DNA of 64,000 nucleotides from Neisseria arctica (GTDB lineage: Bacteria > Pseudomonadota > Gammaproteobacteria > Burkholderiales > Neisseriaceae), in assembly GCF_022870905.1 (NCBI RefSeq), contig NZ_CP091510.1, forward strand, positions 682,001 to 746,000, written 5' to 3'. Both the position numbers and the translations under genes were made by a program. The notes under the pieces are model-generated. The model did no database searches, was not told the origin of the DNA, and saw only the letters and a list, made by a program, of their open reading frames with translations. Below are positions 28,579 through 37,082 of this stretch, piece after piece; positions within the stretch are counted from its first letter, which is position 1, and every line of letters starts with the position of its first letter.

Positions 28579-28880
28579 ATGAAAAAATCAATATAGTGGC
28601 TGGCAGAATTATATAGATAATCGGTTTTCAATACTGTTATGTATCGAATTATTTTTTAGAAAGCATGGTTATGAGCGGCTGCATTGGCTGAAGCTGAAAA
28701 TTAATTTGTAGAATATTGGGCTTTAATTCAATTCCGGACAATCATGATGATTTGTCTGTTTTGGCACATACCGCATATAATAAAAAGTTGAATCTCAAAA
28801 AAATAGTTTTTCAGGCCGTCTGAAAAGTATAGGCGATTCAGATGGCCGGATACTCAATATAATGATAGAAAGGTATAAAA
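28579..28880. other. Divergent intergenic region recB / csgG-like operon
   Basis: Holds a probable promoter for the plus-strand lipoprotein operon and one AG-DUS (28814-28825) with an imperfect partner. No reading frame was recognised. Confidence 0.4.
28752..28781 (+). promoter_or_regulatory. Candidate sigma-70 promoter
   Basis: TTGTCT (28752-28757) and TATAAT (28776-28781) separated by 18 bases, about 100 bases before the CsgG-family gene. Prediction by eye only. Confidence 0.45.
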
Positions 28881-29558
28881 ATGAAGCAGTTTTGTGTAAA
28901 AACCTTACTCCTTACCACAGTATTTGCATTGGGTGCATGTGCCACCGAATCTTCGCGCGTATTGGAAACCGCGCAAGTGGCAGGTGCGGCTACCGCGGCA
29001 CAATATCAAGGTGTGCGCAGCCCGATTGCGGTAGGTAAGTTCGACAACCGTTCAAGCTTCCAGCAAGGTGTGTTTTCAGACGGCGCAGACCGTTTGGGTA
29101 ATCAGGCAAAAACCATTTTGGTAACCCATTTGCAGCAAAGCGGCCGCTTTAATGTGCTTGACCGCAGTAATATGGCGGAAATCAAAGCGGAAGCCGGTAT
29201 CCGGGGGCAGACACAAGCGTTGAAAGGCGCGCAATATGTGGTAACCGGTGATGTAACTGAGTTTGGCCGTAAGGAAGTGGGCGATCACCAATTGTTTGGC
29301 ATCTTAGGCCGCGGTAAAACCCAAGTGGCTTATGCTAAAGTGAATTTGAATGTCGTGAACGTTTCCACCTCGGAAGTCGTGTATTCGGCTCAAGGAGCAG
29401 GGGAGTTCGCGCTTTCCAACCGTGAGATTATCGGTTTCGGCGGTACGGCCAGCTATGACTCTACTTTAAGCGGTAAAGTGTTGGATTTGGCCGTTCGTGA
29501 GGCAGTAAATAAATTGGTAGCCGGTATCGATAGCGGTATGTGGCAGCCGGCGAAGTAA
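28881..29558 (+). CDS. CsgG-family outer-membrane lipoprotein
   Basis: A 225-residue lipoprotein with lipobox LGAC (Cys20). The CsgG fold is recognisable from PIAVGKFDNRSSFQQGVF, through RFNVLDRSNMAEIKAE and YVVTGDVTEFGRKEVG, to VNLNVVNVSTSEVVYSAQG. It is shorter than E. coli CsgG (about 262 mature residues). In neisseriae this gene heads a conserved three-lipoprotein operon corresponding to the meningococcal NMB1164-1163-1162 set as I recall it, whose last member is vaccine antigen GNA1162. It may build an oligomeric complex in the outer membrane with its two neighbours; cargo is unknown. Confidence 0.9.
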   Translation: MKQFCVKTLLLTTVFALGACATESSRVLETAQVAGAATAAQYQGVRSPIAVGKFDNRSSFQQGVFSDGADRLGNQAKTILVTHLQQSGRFNVLDRSNMAEIKAEAGIRGQTQALKGAQYVVTGDVTEFGRKEVGDHQLFGILGRGKTQVAYAKVNLNVVNVSTSEVVYSAQGAGEFALSNREIIGFGGTASYDSTLSGKVLDLAVREAVNKLVAGIDSGMWQPAK

Positions 29559-29590
29559 GCATCTGACGGAGATCAAGGGAGATAGGGAAA

Positions 29591-29947
29591 ATGAAAAAAA
29601 TACTCTTGCTGCCGCTGGCTGCGATGCTGGCTGCGTGCGGTACGTCGCAACAGACTCTATATCACTGGGAAAAATACCCCGATACCGTTTATCAAGGTAT
29701 GCAGGGGAAAAAATCCCCTGATCAGCAAGTGGTTGAATTAGAAAAGTATTTAGAGCAGGCTAAATCTAAAAACAAGGCGGTTGCTCCCGGCGTATATGCC
29801 CAGTTGGGTATGCTATATGTAGAAATGGGGCGAGGCGAGCTGGCTGCAAAGGCATTTAACGAAGAAAAGGTAAGATTTCCCGAGTCGGCGCAATTTATGG
29901 ATTTTCTATTGAAAAACAAATCAGCCAACCAAGGAGCCGGTAAATGA
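29591..29947 (+). CDS. DUF4810 lipoprotein
   Basis: A 118-residue lipoprotein, lipobox LAAC (Cys16). The mature part begins GTSQQTLYHWEKYPDTVYQG, characteristic of DUF4810, and continues with TPR-like helices (YAQLGMLYVEMGRGELAAKA). It overlaps the next gene by ATGA and lies 32 bases after the CsgG-like gene, so the three are one operon and likely one periplasmic complex. Molecular role unknown. Confidence 0.9.
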   Translation: MKKILLLPLAAMLAACGTSQQTLYHWEKYPDTVYQGMQGKKSPDQQVVELEKYLEQAKSKNKAVAPGVYAQLGMLYVEMGRGELAAKAFNEEKVRFPESAQFMDFLLKNKSANQGAGK

Positions 29948-30606
29948 ATACGTTGCGTATATGTGCAGCGGCTTTAGCTGCAGCTTTATTGGCGGGCTGT
30001 GCGAGCCAAGCCGTGCCTCATGACTATAGTGCCTTTAAAGCCAGTAATCCGCGTTCTATTTTAGTATTGCCGCCGGTAAACGAATCGCCCGATGTTAATG
30101 CGGTGAACGGCTTTTTGTCGCAAACCACTTTACCTTTAGCCGAAGCTGGCTATTATGTGTTTCCCGTGGCGGTAGTGCAGCAAACTTTCCGACAAAACGG
30201 TTTGGATCATTCTGCGGATATTCACGCTGTTCAGCTCAGTAAGTTGCATGAAATTTTCGGAGCGGATGCAGTGCTTTATCTTAAGGTGAAACAATACGGT
30301 ACCAGCTATAAAGTATTGGTAAGCGATACCCGTGTAACTGCTGATGCAATATTGGTCGATGCTCGCAGCGGCCAAGAGTTGTGGCGCGGAGAGGCAACTG
30401 CTTCCAGTACGGAAAATCAGAGTCAGCAAGGATTACTGGTTATGTTGGTACAGGCAGCAGTTCAGCAGATTGCCAGCAATATTGGTGATAAAAGCTATGA
30501 AATCGCCGGAATGACCGCACAGCGTTTACTCAATGCAGGCGGCTCGAAAGGTATTTTATATGGACCGCGCTCGCCTTTTCATTGGAATCAGAAGCAAGAG
30601 AAGTAA
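29944..30606 (+). CDS. GNA1162-family (DUF799) lipoprotein
   Basis: A 220-residue lipoprotein with lipobox LAGC (Cys19), starting MNTLRICAAALAAALLAGC. It matches DUF799/GNA1162 by RSILVLPPVNESPDVNAVNG (about 36-55) and FGADAVLYLKVKQYGTSYKV (about 107-126). The fold of GNA1162 is related to TolB-N/CsgG-like secretion proteins. It is translationally coupled to the DUF4810 gene and followed by a strong terminator. In meningococcus this protein is surface-detected and a vaccine candidate; function is not settled. Confidence 0.92.
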   Translation: MNTLRICAAALAAALLAGCASQAVPHDYSAFKASNPRSILVLPPVNESPDVNAVNGFLSQTTLPLAEAGYYVFPVAVVQQTFRQNGLDHSADIHAVQLSKLHEIFGADAVLYLKVKQYGTSYKVLVSDTRVTADAILVDARSGQELWRGEATASSTENQSQQGLLVMLVQAAVQQIASNIGDKSYEIAGMTAQRLLNAGGSKGILYGPRSPFHWNQKQEK

Positions 30607-30631
30607 ATAGCCTTCTATTAATCAAGCTAAT

Positions 30632-30676
30632 AAAAAAGCCGCTTGCCTATAGCCTATAGGTAAGCGGCTTTTTTTA
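30632..30676. terminator. Bidirectional rho-independent terminator
   Basis: Long hairpin AAAAAAGCCGCTTGCCTATAG / CTATAGGTAAGCGGCTTTTTTT (one wobble pair), lacking DUS, between the lipoprotein operon (plus) and dedA-like gene (minus). Confidence 0.85.
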
Positions 30677-30708
30677 AGTTGGTTGTGCGTATTTGTTTGG
30701 GCTGGCTT

Positions 30709-31353
30709 CTATTCGTTGGTTTGACCTGAGCGACGGGCCCGGATAATTTCGATAATGCCTGGCAATATGGAAATAACGATGATCGCGGCCAATACCAAAC
30801 TAAGGTTGTTTTTGACGATCGGTAGATTTGCGAAAAAATACCCAGCGTATGAAAAAGAGGCTACCCATAAAACCGCGCCGATAACGTTATAGTGCAGAAA
30901 GCGGCCGTAATGCATATCACTCATGCCTGCAACGAAGGGGGCGAATGTGCGTACAATCGGTACGAATCGGGCGATAATGATAGTCTTGCCGCCGTGTTTT
31001 TCATAAAAACGGTGGGTTTTTTCCAGATAACTGCGGCGGAAAATTTTGGAATCGGGATTGGCAAACAATTTGGCGCCGAAATACTTGCCGATCATGAAAT
31101 TAACCGCATCGCCTACAATAGCGGCAATCAGCAGCAGCAGTACCATCACATGAATGTTCATACCGCCCACAGCAGCAATACCGCCTGCCGCAAACAATAA
31201 TGAATCTCCGGGCAGGAAAGGAGTAACCACCAAGCCGGTTTCACAGAAAATAATTAAAAACAAAATGGCATAAATCCATAGCCCGTACTCTGCCGACAAT
31301 GCAGCCAGATGTTGGTCGATATGGAGAATAAAATCAATAATGGTACTGATCAC
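30709..31353 (-). CDS. DedA family membrane protein
   Basis: A 214-residue DedA/VTT-domain protein with about five membrane or re-entrant segments. Family blocks visible are [20 protein letters not shown] (about 36-55), and the conserved basic motif [20 protein letters not shown] (about 116-135) followed by [11 protein letters not shown]. DedA proteins act as lipid flippases/undecaprenyl-phosphate translocases and support membrane homeostasis. The only reasonable start is a GTG at 31353. Monocistronic. Confidence 0.92.
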   Translation of the reverse strand: MISTIIDFILHIDQHLAALSAEYGLWIYAILFLIIFCETGLVVTPFLPGDSLLFAAGGIAAVGGMNIHVMVLLLLIAAIVGDAVNFMIGKYFGAKLFANPDSKIFRRSYLEKTHRFYEKHGGKTIIIARFVPIVRTFAPFVAGMSDMHYGRFLHYNVIGAVLWVASFSYAGYFFANLPIVKNNLSLVLAAIIVISILPGIIEIIRARRSGQTNE

Positions 31354-31524
31354 GGTGTTCTTTCAGATATAAATATGAAATATTTGTTGTAAAGCCCCAA
31401 GCAGGCTTTCAGACGGCATAGCTTGTATAAAAGTTCATCATTTTAAGCGAAAAAAGTAGTCGCGCCAAATCAGCCGCCTATACGGCGCAGCTTGCCGCTG
31501 AACGTTGAAACAACGTACAATCAG

Positions 31525-32220
31525 ATGTTTTCCAGTCTACCGGTTAGCCTTGTGAACCAGCTGATTTTTGATTTTTCCGCCGATGCTTATCCGGCATTTG
31601 ATAAGTTTTTGGGTACCGCCAATGCAGAGCTTGTGCATGTGCTGCAACAGCAGCACGGCCAGTTTATTTATGTTTGGGGTCAGCCGGGGTCGGGGAAAAG
31701 CCATTTGTTGCAGGCATGGATAGTACAGGCTTTGGCGGCAGGTTACCGTGCCGCTTATATTGATGCGGCCGGTATGCCGCTTACCGAAGAAGCATTTGAT
31801 GCCGATTATCTCGCCATCGACCAAGCGGATAAGCTCGGTGATGAAGAGCAGGCTTTATTATTCAGCATATTCAACCGATTCCGTAACAGCGGTAAGGGCT
31901 TCTTGCTGCTTTCCGCAGATGCGCCGCCGCAACGGCTGATGATTCGGGAAGACTTACGCACACGCATGGGTTATTGCTTGGTATATGAAGTCAAACCGTT
32001 GACTGATGAGGAAAAAATCAATGCTTTGATGAGCATGGCGGCGGCGCGTCAGATTACCGTGGAGCCTGAAATTTTCGAATACCTGCTGAACCATTGGCGC
32101 CGAGATATGGACAGTCTAATGCAGATGCTTGATACGCTCGACAGCTACGCGGTTACATTGGGTAAACGTATTACTCTGCCGTTGTTGCGCCAACTTTTAA
32201 AACAACAGGAAGCCGAATGA
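31525..32220 (+). CDS. hda: DnaA regulatory inactivator Hda
   Basis: A DnaA-like AAA+ protein of about 230 residues without the DnaA DNA-binding domain. Walker A is GQPGSGKSHLLQAW; the DnaA/Hda boxes YLAIDQADKLGDEEQALLF and RMGYCLVYEVKPLTDEEK follow. Hda with the loaded sliding clamp stimulates ATP hydrolysis by DnaA, limiting re-initiation. The clamp-binding motif is near the N-terminus as QLIFDF. The start is ambiguous: ATG at 31525, or the GTG at 31552 that would give M-NQLIFDF as in other neisserial Hda proteins; a TTG at 31492 also exists. It overlaps the HAD gene by ATGA. Confidence 0.88.
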   Translation: MFSSLPVSLVNQLIFDFSADAYPAFDKFLGTANAELVHVLQQQHGQFIYVWGQPGSGKSHLLQAWIVQALAAGYRAAYIDAAGMPLTEEAFDADYLAIDQADKLGDEEQALLFSIFNRFRNSGKGFLLLSADAPPQRLMIREDLRTRMGYCLVYEVKPLTDEEKINALMSMAAARQITVEPEIFEYLLNHWRRDMDSLMQMLDTLDSYAVTLGKRITLPLLRQLLKQQEAE

Positions 32221-32885
32221 AAAACCTCGCCATTTTCGATCTCGACAACACATTAATCAACATTGATTCCGATAACACCTGGCCGCAATACCTGATGAAA
32301 AAGGGCGTAGTGGATGCAGAGTTTGTGCGTATCAAAAACGATAAATTTTATCAAGACTACAAAAATGGCTGTCTCGATATAGATGAATTTTTAAAATTTC
32401 AGTTAGAGCCGTTAAGCCGCTTCGATATGGAAGAATTGGCGCAAATGCACCGTGAGTTTACACAGGAGTTTATCCTGCCGCATATTAGCCCGATGGCAAA
32501 AATGCTGGTACAAAGCCACCGCGACGCAGGCGATGAATTGTTAGTCATTTCTTCGACTAATGAATTTATCATTACCCCGATTTGCCATTTGTTCGGCATT
32601 GAAAATATTATCGGTACGCAGCTTGAAGTCGGTACGGACGGCCGCTATACCGGCGCATATATCGGTACGCCCAGTTTGAAAGAGGGTAAAATCACGCGCT
32701 TAAACGAATGGCTTGCCAAGCGCGGCGAAAGCTTCTCCAGCTACGGAAAAATCTATTTTTACAGTGATTCAAAAAATGATTTACCGCTGCTGCGTATTGT
32801 TTCTGATCCGGTAGCTGTGAATCCGGACGAGGAACTGCAAAAAGAGGCAATGGCCAACGGTTGGCCGGTTTTAAACTTCATGTAA
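32217..32885 (+). CDS. HAD-IB family phosphatase
   Basis: A 222-residue HAD hydrolase. Motif I is IFDLDNTLINIDSD (nucleophile Asp9), motif II LLVISSTNEFI (about 103), and motif III/IV YFYSDSKNDLPLL (about 181). The closest groups are SerB-like and CicA-like phosphatases of HAD subfamily IB. The substrate is not clear; it could be a phosphoserine-like or lipid phosphate. It is translationally coupled to hda and followed 12 bases later by cutA. Confidence 0.9.
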   Translation: MKNLAIFDLDNTLINIDSDNTWPQYLMKKGVVDAEFVRIKNDKFYQDYKNGCLDIDEFLKFQLEPLSRFDMEELAQMHREFTQEFILPHISPMAKMLVQSHRDAGDELLVISSTNEFIITPICHLFGIENIIGTQLEVGTDGRYTGAYIGTPSLKEGKITRLNEWLAKRGESFSSYGKIYFYSDSKNDLPLLRIVSDPVAVNPDEELQKEAMANGWPVLNFM

Positions 32886-32897
32886 GGTATCCAGCCT

Positions 32898-33221
32898 GTG
32901 GCACATTTCAAACCGGTTATTATCACCACCACCGCTCCGAATCTCGATGAAGCGCGCCGGATAGGTGCGGCTTTATTGGAAAAAGGTTTGGCGGCGTGTG
33001 TTCAATATGAAAGCATCACCAGCCATTACTGTTGGCAGGGAGAAGCGGTTTGCGAAGATGAAATCCGCATTACTATTAAATCTGCCCGCTGCCATTATAA
33101 AAAGGTAGAAAAAACTATTTTGCGTTTGCACAGCTATGAGTGCCCGCAGGTTCTGATGCAGCCTGTGCATAGAGGGTTTACTCCATATCTGGTATGGGCA
33201 AAAGCGGCTTTGGGTTTATAA
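32898..33221 (+). CDS. cutA: Divalent-cation tolerance protein CutA
   Basis: A 107-residue protein starting at GTG (MAHFKPVIITTTAPNLDEAR), of normal CutA1 size. Conserved blocks are ACVQYESITSHYCWQGE (about 33-49) and VLMQPVHRGFTPYLVWA (about 86-102). CutA1 forms a PII-like trimer and was linked to copper tolerance; the exact role is unclear. It is the third gene of hda-HAD-cutA. Confidence 0.93.
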   Translation: MAHFKPVIITTTAPNLDEARRIGAALLEKGLAACVQYESITSHYCWQGEAVCEDEIRITIKSARCHYKKVEKTILRLHSYECPQVLMQPVHRGFTPYLVWAKAALGL

Positions 33222-33259
33222 TACAGGCCGTTTGAAAGCGTGTATAATCCGGCAGTATA

Positions 33260-33292
33260 GATTTCAGACGGCCTCAGATGCCGTCTGAATGC
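33260..33292 (+). terminator. DUS inverted pair, cutA-panD gap
   Basis: TTCAGACGGC (33263-33272) and GCCGTCTGAA (33280-33289) around a short loop; no clear T-run follows, so termination may be weak. Confidence 0.5.
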
Positions 33293-33329
33293 TTTAAAAG
33301 ATTGAATTTGATTTAGCAGAAAGAAAACC

Positions 33330-33713
33330 ATGTTCCGTACCATGTTAGGCGGCAAAATTCATCGTGCAACCGTTACGGAAGCCGATTTGAATTATGTCGG
33401 AAGCATTACGATAGACCAAGACCTGCTTGATGCCGCAGGCATTTGTGTGAATGAAAAAGTACAAATCGTCAATAACAACAACGGAGCCCGCCTCGAAACC
33501 TATACCATTCCCGGCGAGCGCGGTAGCGGTGTTATTTGCTTAAACGGTGCCGCCGCGCGTTTGGTTCAGAAAGGCGATATCGTGATCATCATGTCGTATG
33601 TGTTGATGAGCAACGAAGAAGCGCAAAAACACGAACCGAAAGTGGTATTGGTGAACGAGCACAACAAAATCCGCGGTATTATTCATTACGAACCGCCGCA
33701 TACGGTGTTGTAG
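33330..33713 (+). CDS. panD: Aspartate 1-decarboxylase PanD
   Basis: A 127-residue proenzyme. The self-cleavage site Gly24-Ser25 is visible in NYVGSITID; Ser25 becomes the catalytic pyruvoyl group. Other family residues include the start [20 protein letters not shown] and GRxC-like [12 protein letters not shown] (about 71-82). It makes beta-alanine from aspartate for pantothenate and coenzyme A. Monocistronic with a DUS terminator after the stop. Confidence 0.96.
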   Translation: MFRTMLGGKIHRATVTEADLNYVGSITIDQDLLDAAGICVNEKVQIVNNNNGARLETYTIPGERGSGVICLNGAAARLVQKGDIVIIMSYVLMSNEEAQKHEPKVVLVNEHNKIRGIIHYEPPHTVL

Positions 33714-33728
33714 AAAAGGGTTCCTTAA

Positions 33729-33766
33729 AGGCCGTTTGAAAATGATGTTTCAGACGGCCTTTTCTT
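33729..33766 (+). terminator. DUS-variant terminator of panD
   Basis: AGGCCGTTTGAAA (one base off DUS) pairs with TTTCAGACGGCCT, followed by TTTCTTG. Confidence 0.75.
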
Positions 33767-33837
33767 GTTTATATCTGTTGCACACTGCATAATCGTTGGC
33801 TGTATATTCAAGTGATGCCGTCTGAAAAGGAATATGT

Positions 33838-34704
33838 ATGAAACCCGCTAAATTTTTCAAACTCGCCGCTTCGGTGTTGAAGCGGCTCGATGCTTTGTTG
33901 CCCCCCGAAACTGCTGAACCGGATTGGCAGGCATTGGCTTTTCGCTGGCAAACGGTGGGTAGGAGCGGTATTTTGGAAAGTTTGCCGCAGCCGCATACCT
34001 TCCCTTTGAGCCGCTTGGCTGCGGTGGATAATCAAATACAGCGGTTGGTACGTAATACCGAACAGTTTCTTGAAGGCCGGCCGGCTAATAATGTATTGAT
34101 GACCGGTGCACGCGGTACGGGTAAATCTTCACTGGTTAAAGCTTTGCTGCACGAATACGCAGGGCGGGGGTTACGATTGATTGAGGTGGATAAAACCGAT
34201 TTGGTAAGTTTGCCCGCCTTATTGCCGATATTATCGAAGCGGCCTGAGAAATTTATTGTTTTTTGTGATGATTTATCATTTGAAAGCGGTGAAGATACTT
34301 ATAAAGCTTTGAAAACCGCATTAGACGGTGGCTTGTCGCAACGTTGTGTCAATGTTTTGGTTTATGCCACTTCCAATCGACGCCATTTGATGCCGGAATA
34401 TATGGATGAAAATACTGCCGTAACCGGTATTCGCGGGGAAGTGCATCCGAAAGAGGCGGTAGAAGAAAAAGTATCTCTTTCCGACCGTTTCGGTTTGTGG
34501 TTGAGTTTTTATCCGTTTGATCAGAATGATTATTTACAGGCTGTTGCCAATTGGTTGGATGAGTTCGGTTTGCCGCTGGACGATACCGCCCGCCAAGCTG
34601 CTTTGAATTGGTCGTTGATGCGCGGCAGCCGCTCGGGGCGGACGGCTTGGCAGTTTGCCTGCGATTGGGCAGGACGTTTGCCGCAGCAGCGGGTGTTGGA
34701 TTAA
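33838..34704 (+). CDS. DUF815 AAA+ ATP-binding protein
   Basis: A 288-residue AAA+ ATPase of the DUF815 family. Walker A is TGARGTGKSSLVKALL (about 93-108) and Walker B FIVFCDDLSFE (about 139-149). A basic sensor block SNRRHLMPEYMDEN is also present. Members are common next to housekeeping genes in beta- and gammaproteobacteria, with no established substrate. One AT-DUS lies just upstream (about 33814). Monocistronic. Confidence 0.9.
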   Translation: MKPAKFFKLAASVLKRLDALLPPETAEPDWQALAFRWQTVGRSGILESLPQPHTFPLSRLAAVDNQIQRLVRNTEQFLEGRPANNVLMTGARGTGKSSLVKALLHEYAGRGLRLIEVDKTDLVSLPALLPILSKRPEKFIVFCDDLSFESGEDTYKALKTALDGGLSQRCVNVLVYATSNRRHLMPEYMDENTAVTGIRGEVHPKEAVEEKVSLSDRFGLWLSFYPFDQNDYLQAVANWLDEFGLPLDDTARQAALNWSLMRGSRSGRTAWQFACDWAGRLPQQRVLD

Positions 34705-34773
34705 TTATTCAGACGGCCTGTTGAGATAATCGTTAAGCAGGCAGATAAGGCGGCAGGGTTAGTATGAATATGG

Positions 34774-34779
34774 TACAAT
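34774..34779 (+). promoter_or_regulatory. Candidate extended -10 promoter of the ABC-F gene
   Basis: TGGTACAAT gives TACAAT at 34774-34779 with an upstream TG; no clear -35. It would start an RNA with a leader of roughly 110 bases. Confidence 0.4.
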
Positions 34780-34799
34780 CGACGCCGATTTGAATAATT

Positions 34800-34890
34800 T
34801 GGGGAAGCTCCGAAGCGGCCGGTTCAAAGCCTTACCCTTATCGGTAAGCAGAGCGGTAGCTGGCGGGGCTTTCCGTTGCATAAGGTTGAT
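34800..34890 (+). ncRNA. Structured leader candidate of the YbiT-type ABC-F gene
   Basis: The 5' region between the promoter and the ATG at 34896 contains CTTACC/GGTAAG (hairpin with loop CTTATC, about 34834-34851) and complementary ends GGGGAAGCTCC / GGGGCTTTCC that could partly close an outer stem. ABC-F genes are often controlled by ribosome-mediated leader attenuation. It matches no riboswitch class I can recognise; evidence is weak. Confidence 0.3.
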
Positions 34891-34895
34891 ATAAA

Positions 34896-36521
34896 ATGAT
34901 TTCTACTAACGGCATTACCATGCAGTTCGGCGCCAAGCCGCTGTTTGAAAATGTGTCTGTGAAATTCGGTGAGGGCAACCGTTACGGCCTGATCGGTGCC
35001 AACGGTTCGGGTAAGTCCACATTTATGAAAATCCTAGGCGGTGATTTGGAACCGACCAGCGGCGAAGTAGCGATTGAAAACGGTGTACGCTTGGGTAAAT
35101 TACGGCAAGACCAGTTTGCCTACGAAGATATGCGCGTGTTAGACGTAGTGATGATGGGGCATGCAGAAATGTGGGCGGCCATGACGGAGCGTGACGCTAT
35201 CTATGCCAATCTTGATGCTACCGAAGACGATTACATGCGTGCTGCCGAATTGGAGGCCAAATTTGCCGAGTACGACGGCTATACCGCCGAAGCGCGTGCT
35301 GCCGAATTGCTCAGCGGCGTAGGTATTTCTGAAGATTTGCATAATGCTCTGATGAGTGAAGTTGCTCCCAGTTTCAAACTACGCGTTTTGCTGGCGCAGG
35401 CGCTGTTTTCAAAACCGGATGTGTTGCTGCTCGACGAACCAACCAACAACTTGGATATCAATACTATCCGTTGGTTGGAAGGTGTGTTGAACCAATACGA
35501 TTCCACAATGATTATCATCTCGCACGACCGCCACTTTTTAAATGAAGTGTGCACTCATATGGCTGATGTCGATTACAACAGCATCACCATTTATCCGGGA
35601 AATTACGATGATTATATGTTGGCTTCGGCTCAATCACGCGAACGGGCAATGAAAGACAATGCGAAGGCCAAAGAAAAGCTGCAAGAGCTGCAAGAGTTCG
35701 TGGCGCGGTTTAGCGCCAACAAATCTAAAGCCCGTCAAGCTACAAGCCGTCTGAAACAGGCAGATAAGATTAAAGCAGAAATGGTAGAAGTGAAGCCTTC
35801 TACCCGCCAAAACCCGTATATCCGCTTTGAAACTGATGAAAAAGCCAAATTACACCGTCAAGCCGTAGAGGTAGAAGGGCTGAGCAAACGTTTTGAAACC
35901 CAATTGTTTAAAAACCTCAACTTTATGCTGGAAGCCGGTGAGCGATTAGCGATTATCGGCCCTAACGGTGCAGGTAAATCCACTCTGCTGAAATTATTGG
36001 CCGGCGCATTTGACGCAGAGTACGGTGAAGGTGTAGAAGCCGATGCAGGCACGATTAAATGGGCGGAAAAAGCCAATGTGGGCTACTATCCGCAAGACCA
36101 TGAAAACGATTTCGATGTTGAGATGGACCTCACCGAATGGATGCGCCAATGGGGGCAAGAAGGTGATGACGAACAAGTGATTCGCGGTACCCTCGGCCGT
36201 TTACTGTTCGGCAGTAACGATGTTGTAAAGCAGGTACAGGTACTCTCGGGCGGTGAAAAAGGCCGTATGCTGTACGGCAAACTGATTTTGCTCAAGCCGA
36301 ACGTATTGGTGATGGACGAACCTACCAACCATATGGATATGGAAAGTATCGAGTCGCTGAATATGGCTTTGGAAAAATATAAAGGTACGCTGATTTTCGT
36401 ATCGCACGACCGTCAGTTCGTATCTTCTTTGGCCACTCAGATTATCGAGTTGGATGGTAAAGGTGGTTATGAACATTATTTGGGCGATTACGAAAGCTAT
36501 TTGGATAAAAAAGGCGTGTAA
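34896..36521 (+). CDS. ybiT: ABC-F ATPase, YbiT type
   Basis: A 541-residue protein with two ABC domains and no membrane segments. Walker A motifs are GANGSGKST (about 35-43) and GPNGAGKST (about 352-360). The first signature is non-canonical ([17 protein letters not shown]), as in E. coli YbiT, while the second is LSGGEKGRM. Walker B sites [12 protein letters not shown] and [12 protein letters not shown] are intact. The linker (about 250-300) is basic. ABC-F proteins bind the ribosomal E site and rescue particular stalls; YbiT function is not fully defined. One DUS lies in the linker coding region (about 35748). Confidence 0.93.
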   Translation: MISTNGITMQFGAKPLFENVSVKFGEGNRYGLIGANGSGKSTFMKILGGDLEPTSGEVAIENGVRLGKLRQDQFAYEDMRVLDVVMMGHAEMWAAMTERDAIYANLDATEDDYMRAAELEAKFAEYDGYTAEARAAELLSGVGISEDLHNALMSEVAPSFKLRVLLAQALFSKPDVLLLDEPTNNLDINTIRWLEGVLNQYDSTMIIISHDRHFLNEVCTHMADVDYNSITIYPGNYDDYMLASAQSRERAMKDNAKAKEKLQELQEFVARFSANKSKARQATSRLKQADKIKAEMVEVKPSTRQNPYIRFETDEKAKLHRQAVEVEGLSKRFETQLFKNLNFMLEAGERLAIIGPNGAGKSTLLKLLAGAFDAEYGEGVEADAGTIKWAEKANVGYYPQDHENDFDVEMDLTEWMRQWGQEGDDEQVIRGTLGRLLFGSNDVVKQVQVLSGGEKGRMLYGKLILLKPNVLVMDEPTNHMDMESIESLNMALEKYKGTLIFVSHDRQFVSSLATQIIELDGKGGYEHYLGDYESYLDKKGV

Positions 36522-36536
36522 TTATCTGATGGTTTG

Positions 36537-36577
36537 AAAAATGCCGTCTGAAACTTTGGTTTCAGACGGCATTTTTA
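36537..36577. terminator. Bidirectional DUS terminator
   Basis: AAAATGCCGTCTGAAAC pairs with GTTTCAGACGGCATTTT between the ABC-F gene (plus) and the secretion cluster (minus). Confidence 0.85.
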
Positions 36578-36608
36578 TATGCAATATATTTTTTAAGCGG
36601 AGGTAATT

Positions 36609-37070
36609 TTATTTATGAGTAAAACTGTTTATTTGTTCTTGTAAGAGAATTATCTTTTGAAGGTTATCTTGCTCCAGTTGATTTAGCTGTTTTAACTCAG
36701 GAAGAGTATAGGTTGATAAAAATTTTATAGCCTCCTCAGATTCTTTTTTCATTGTCGATAGCTGTTCTTGAATATTAGCTATTTCCAAATCAATATTACT
36801 GTTATTTAGATTCAGTATTTCATTACTTAATTCATTAAGATTTTGTTGTTTTGTTTCTGCTATTTTTTTACGCTCAGCATAATTGTAATATTGTAATAAG
36901 ATAAATTTATTATTATCTATATCACTCAAGGAGGTTGAGCTTGTATCCCAATCTGAGGGATCAAGGGTTTGGTTGTTTATAATATAAACTTGGGCATATA
37001 TATTTGTAGATATGGTAATTAAAAAAAAGAGGAGCCATTTTTTTAATTTATTGTTTTTTTTATAATGCAT
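36609..37070 (-). CDS. Periplasmic coiled-coil protein of the CsgG/Hfa-like cluster
   Basis: A 153-residue exported protein: signal peptide MHYKKNNKLKKWLLFFLITISTNIYA, then about 35 residues of beta-like sequence and a long Asn/Gln/Leu-rich coiled coil (about 65-150). AGGAG stands about 8 bases before the ATG. The gene lies 12 bases after the CsgG/HfaB-like gene and is the last of four. I recognise no named family. Its base composition is even more AT-rich than its neighbours. Possible roles are a periplasmic chaperone or gate accessory for secretion (functional counterpart of CsgE or CsgF); this is inferred only from position and export. Confidence 0.75.
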   Translation of the reverse strand: MHYKKNNKLKKWLLFFLITISTNIYAQVYIINNQTLDPSDWDTSSTSLSDIDNNKFILLQYYNYAERKKIAETKQQNLNELSNEILNLNNSNIDLEIANIQEQLSTMKKESEEAIKFLSTYTLPELKQLNQLEQDNLQKIILLQEQINSFTHK

Positions 37071-37082
37071 CTTGTAGTTCTC

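Noticed and set aside
34820-34890. tRNA or 4.5S RNA gene before the ABC-F gene
   Set aside because: GTTCAAAGC resembles a T-loop and GTAGCTGGCGGGGC resembles the end of 4.5S RNA, but the T-stem does not pair and the SRP GGAA core is missing.
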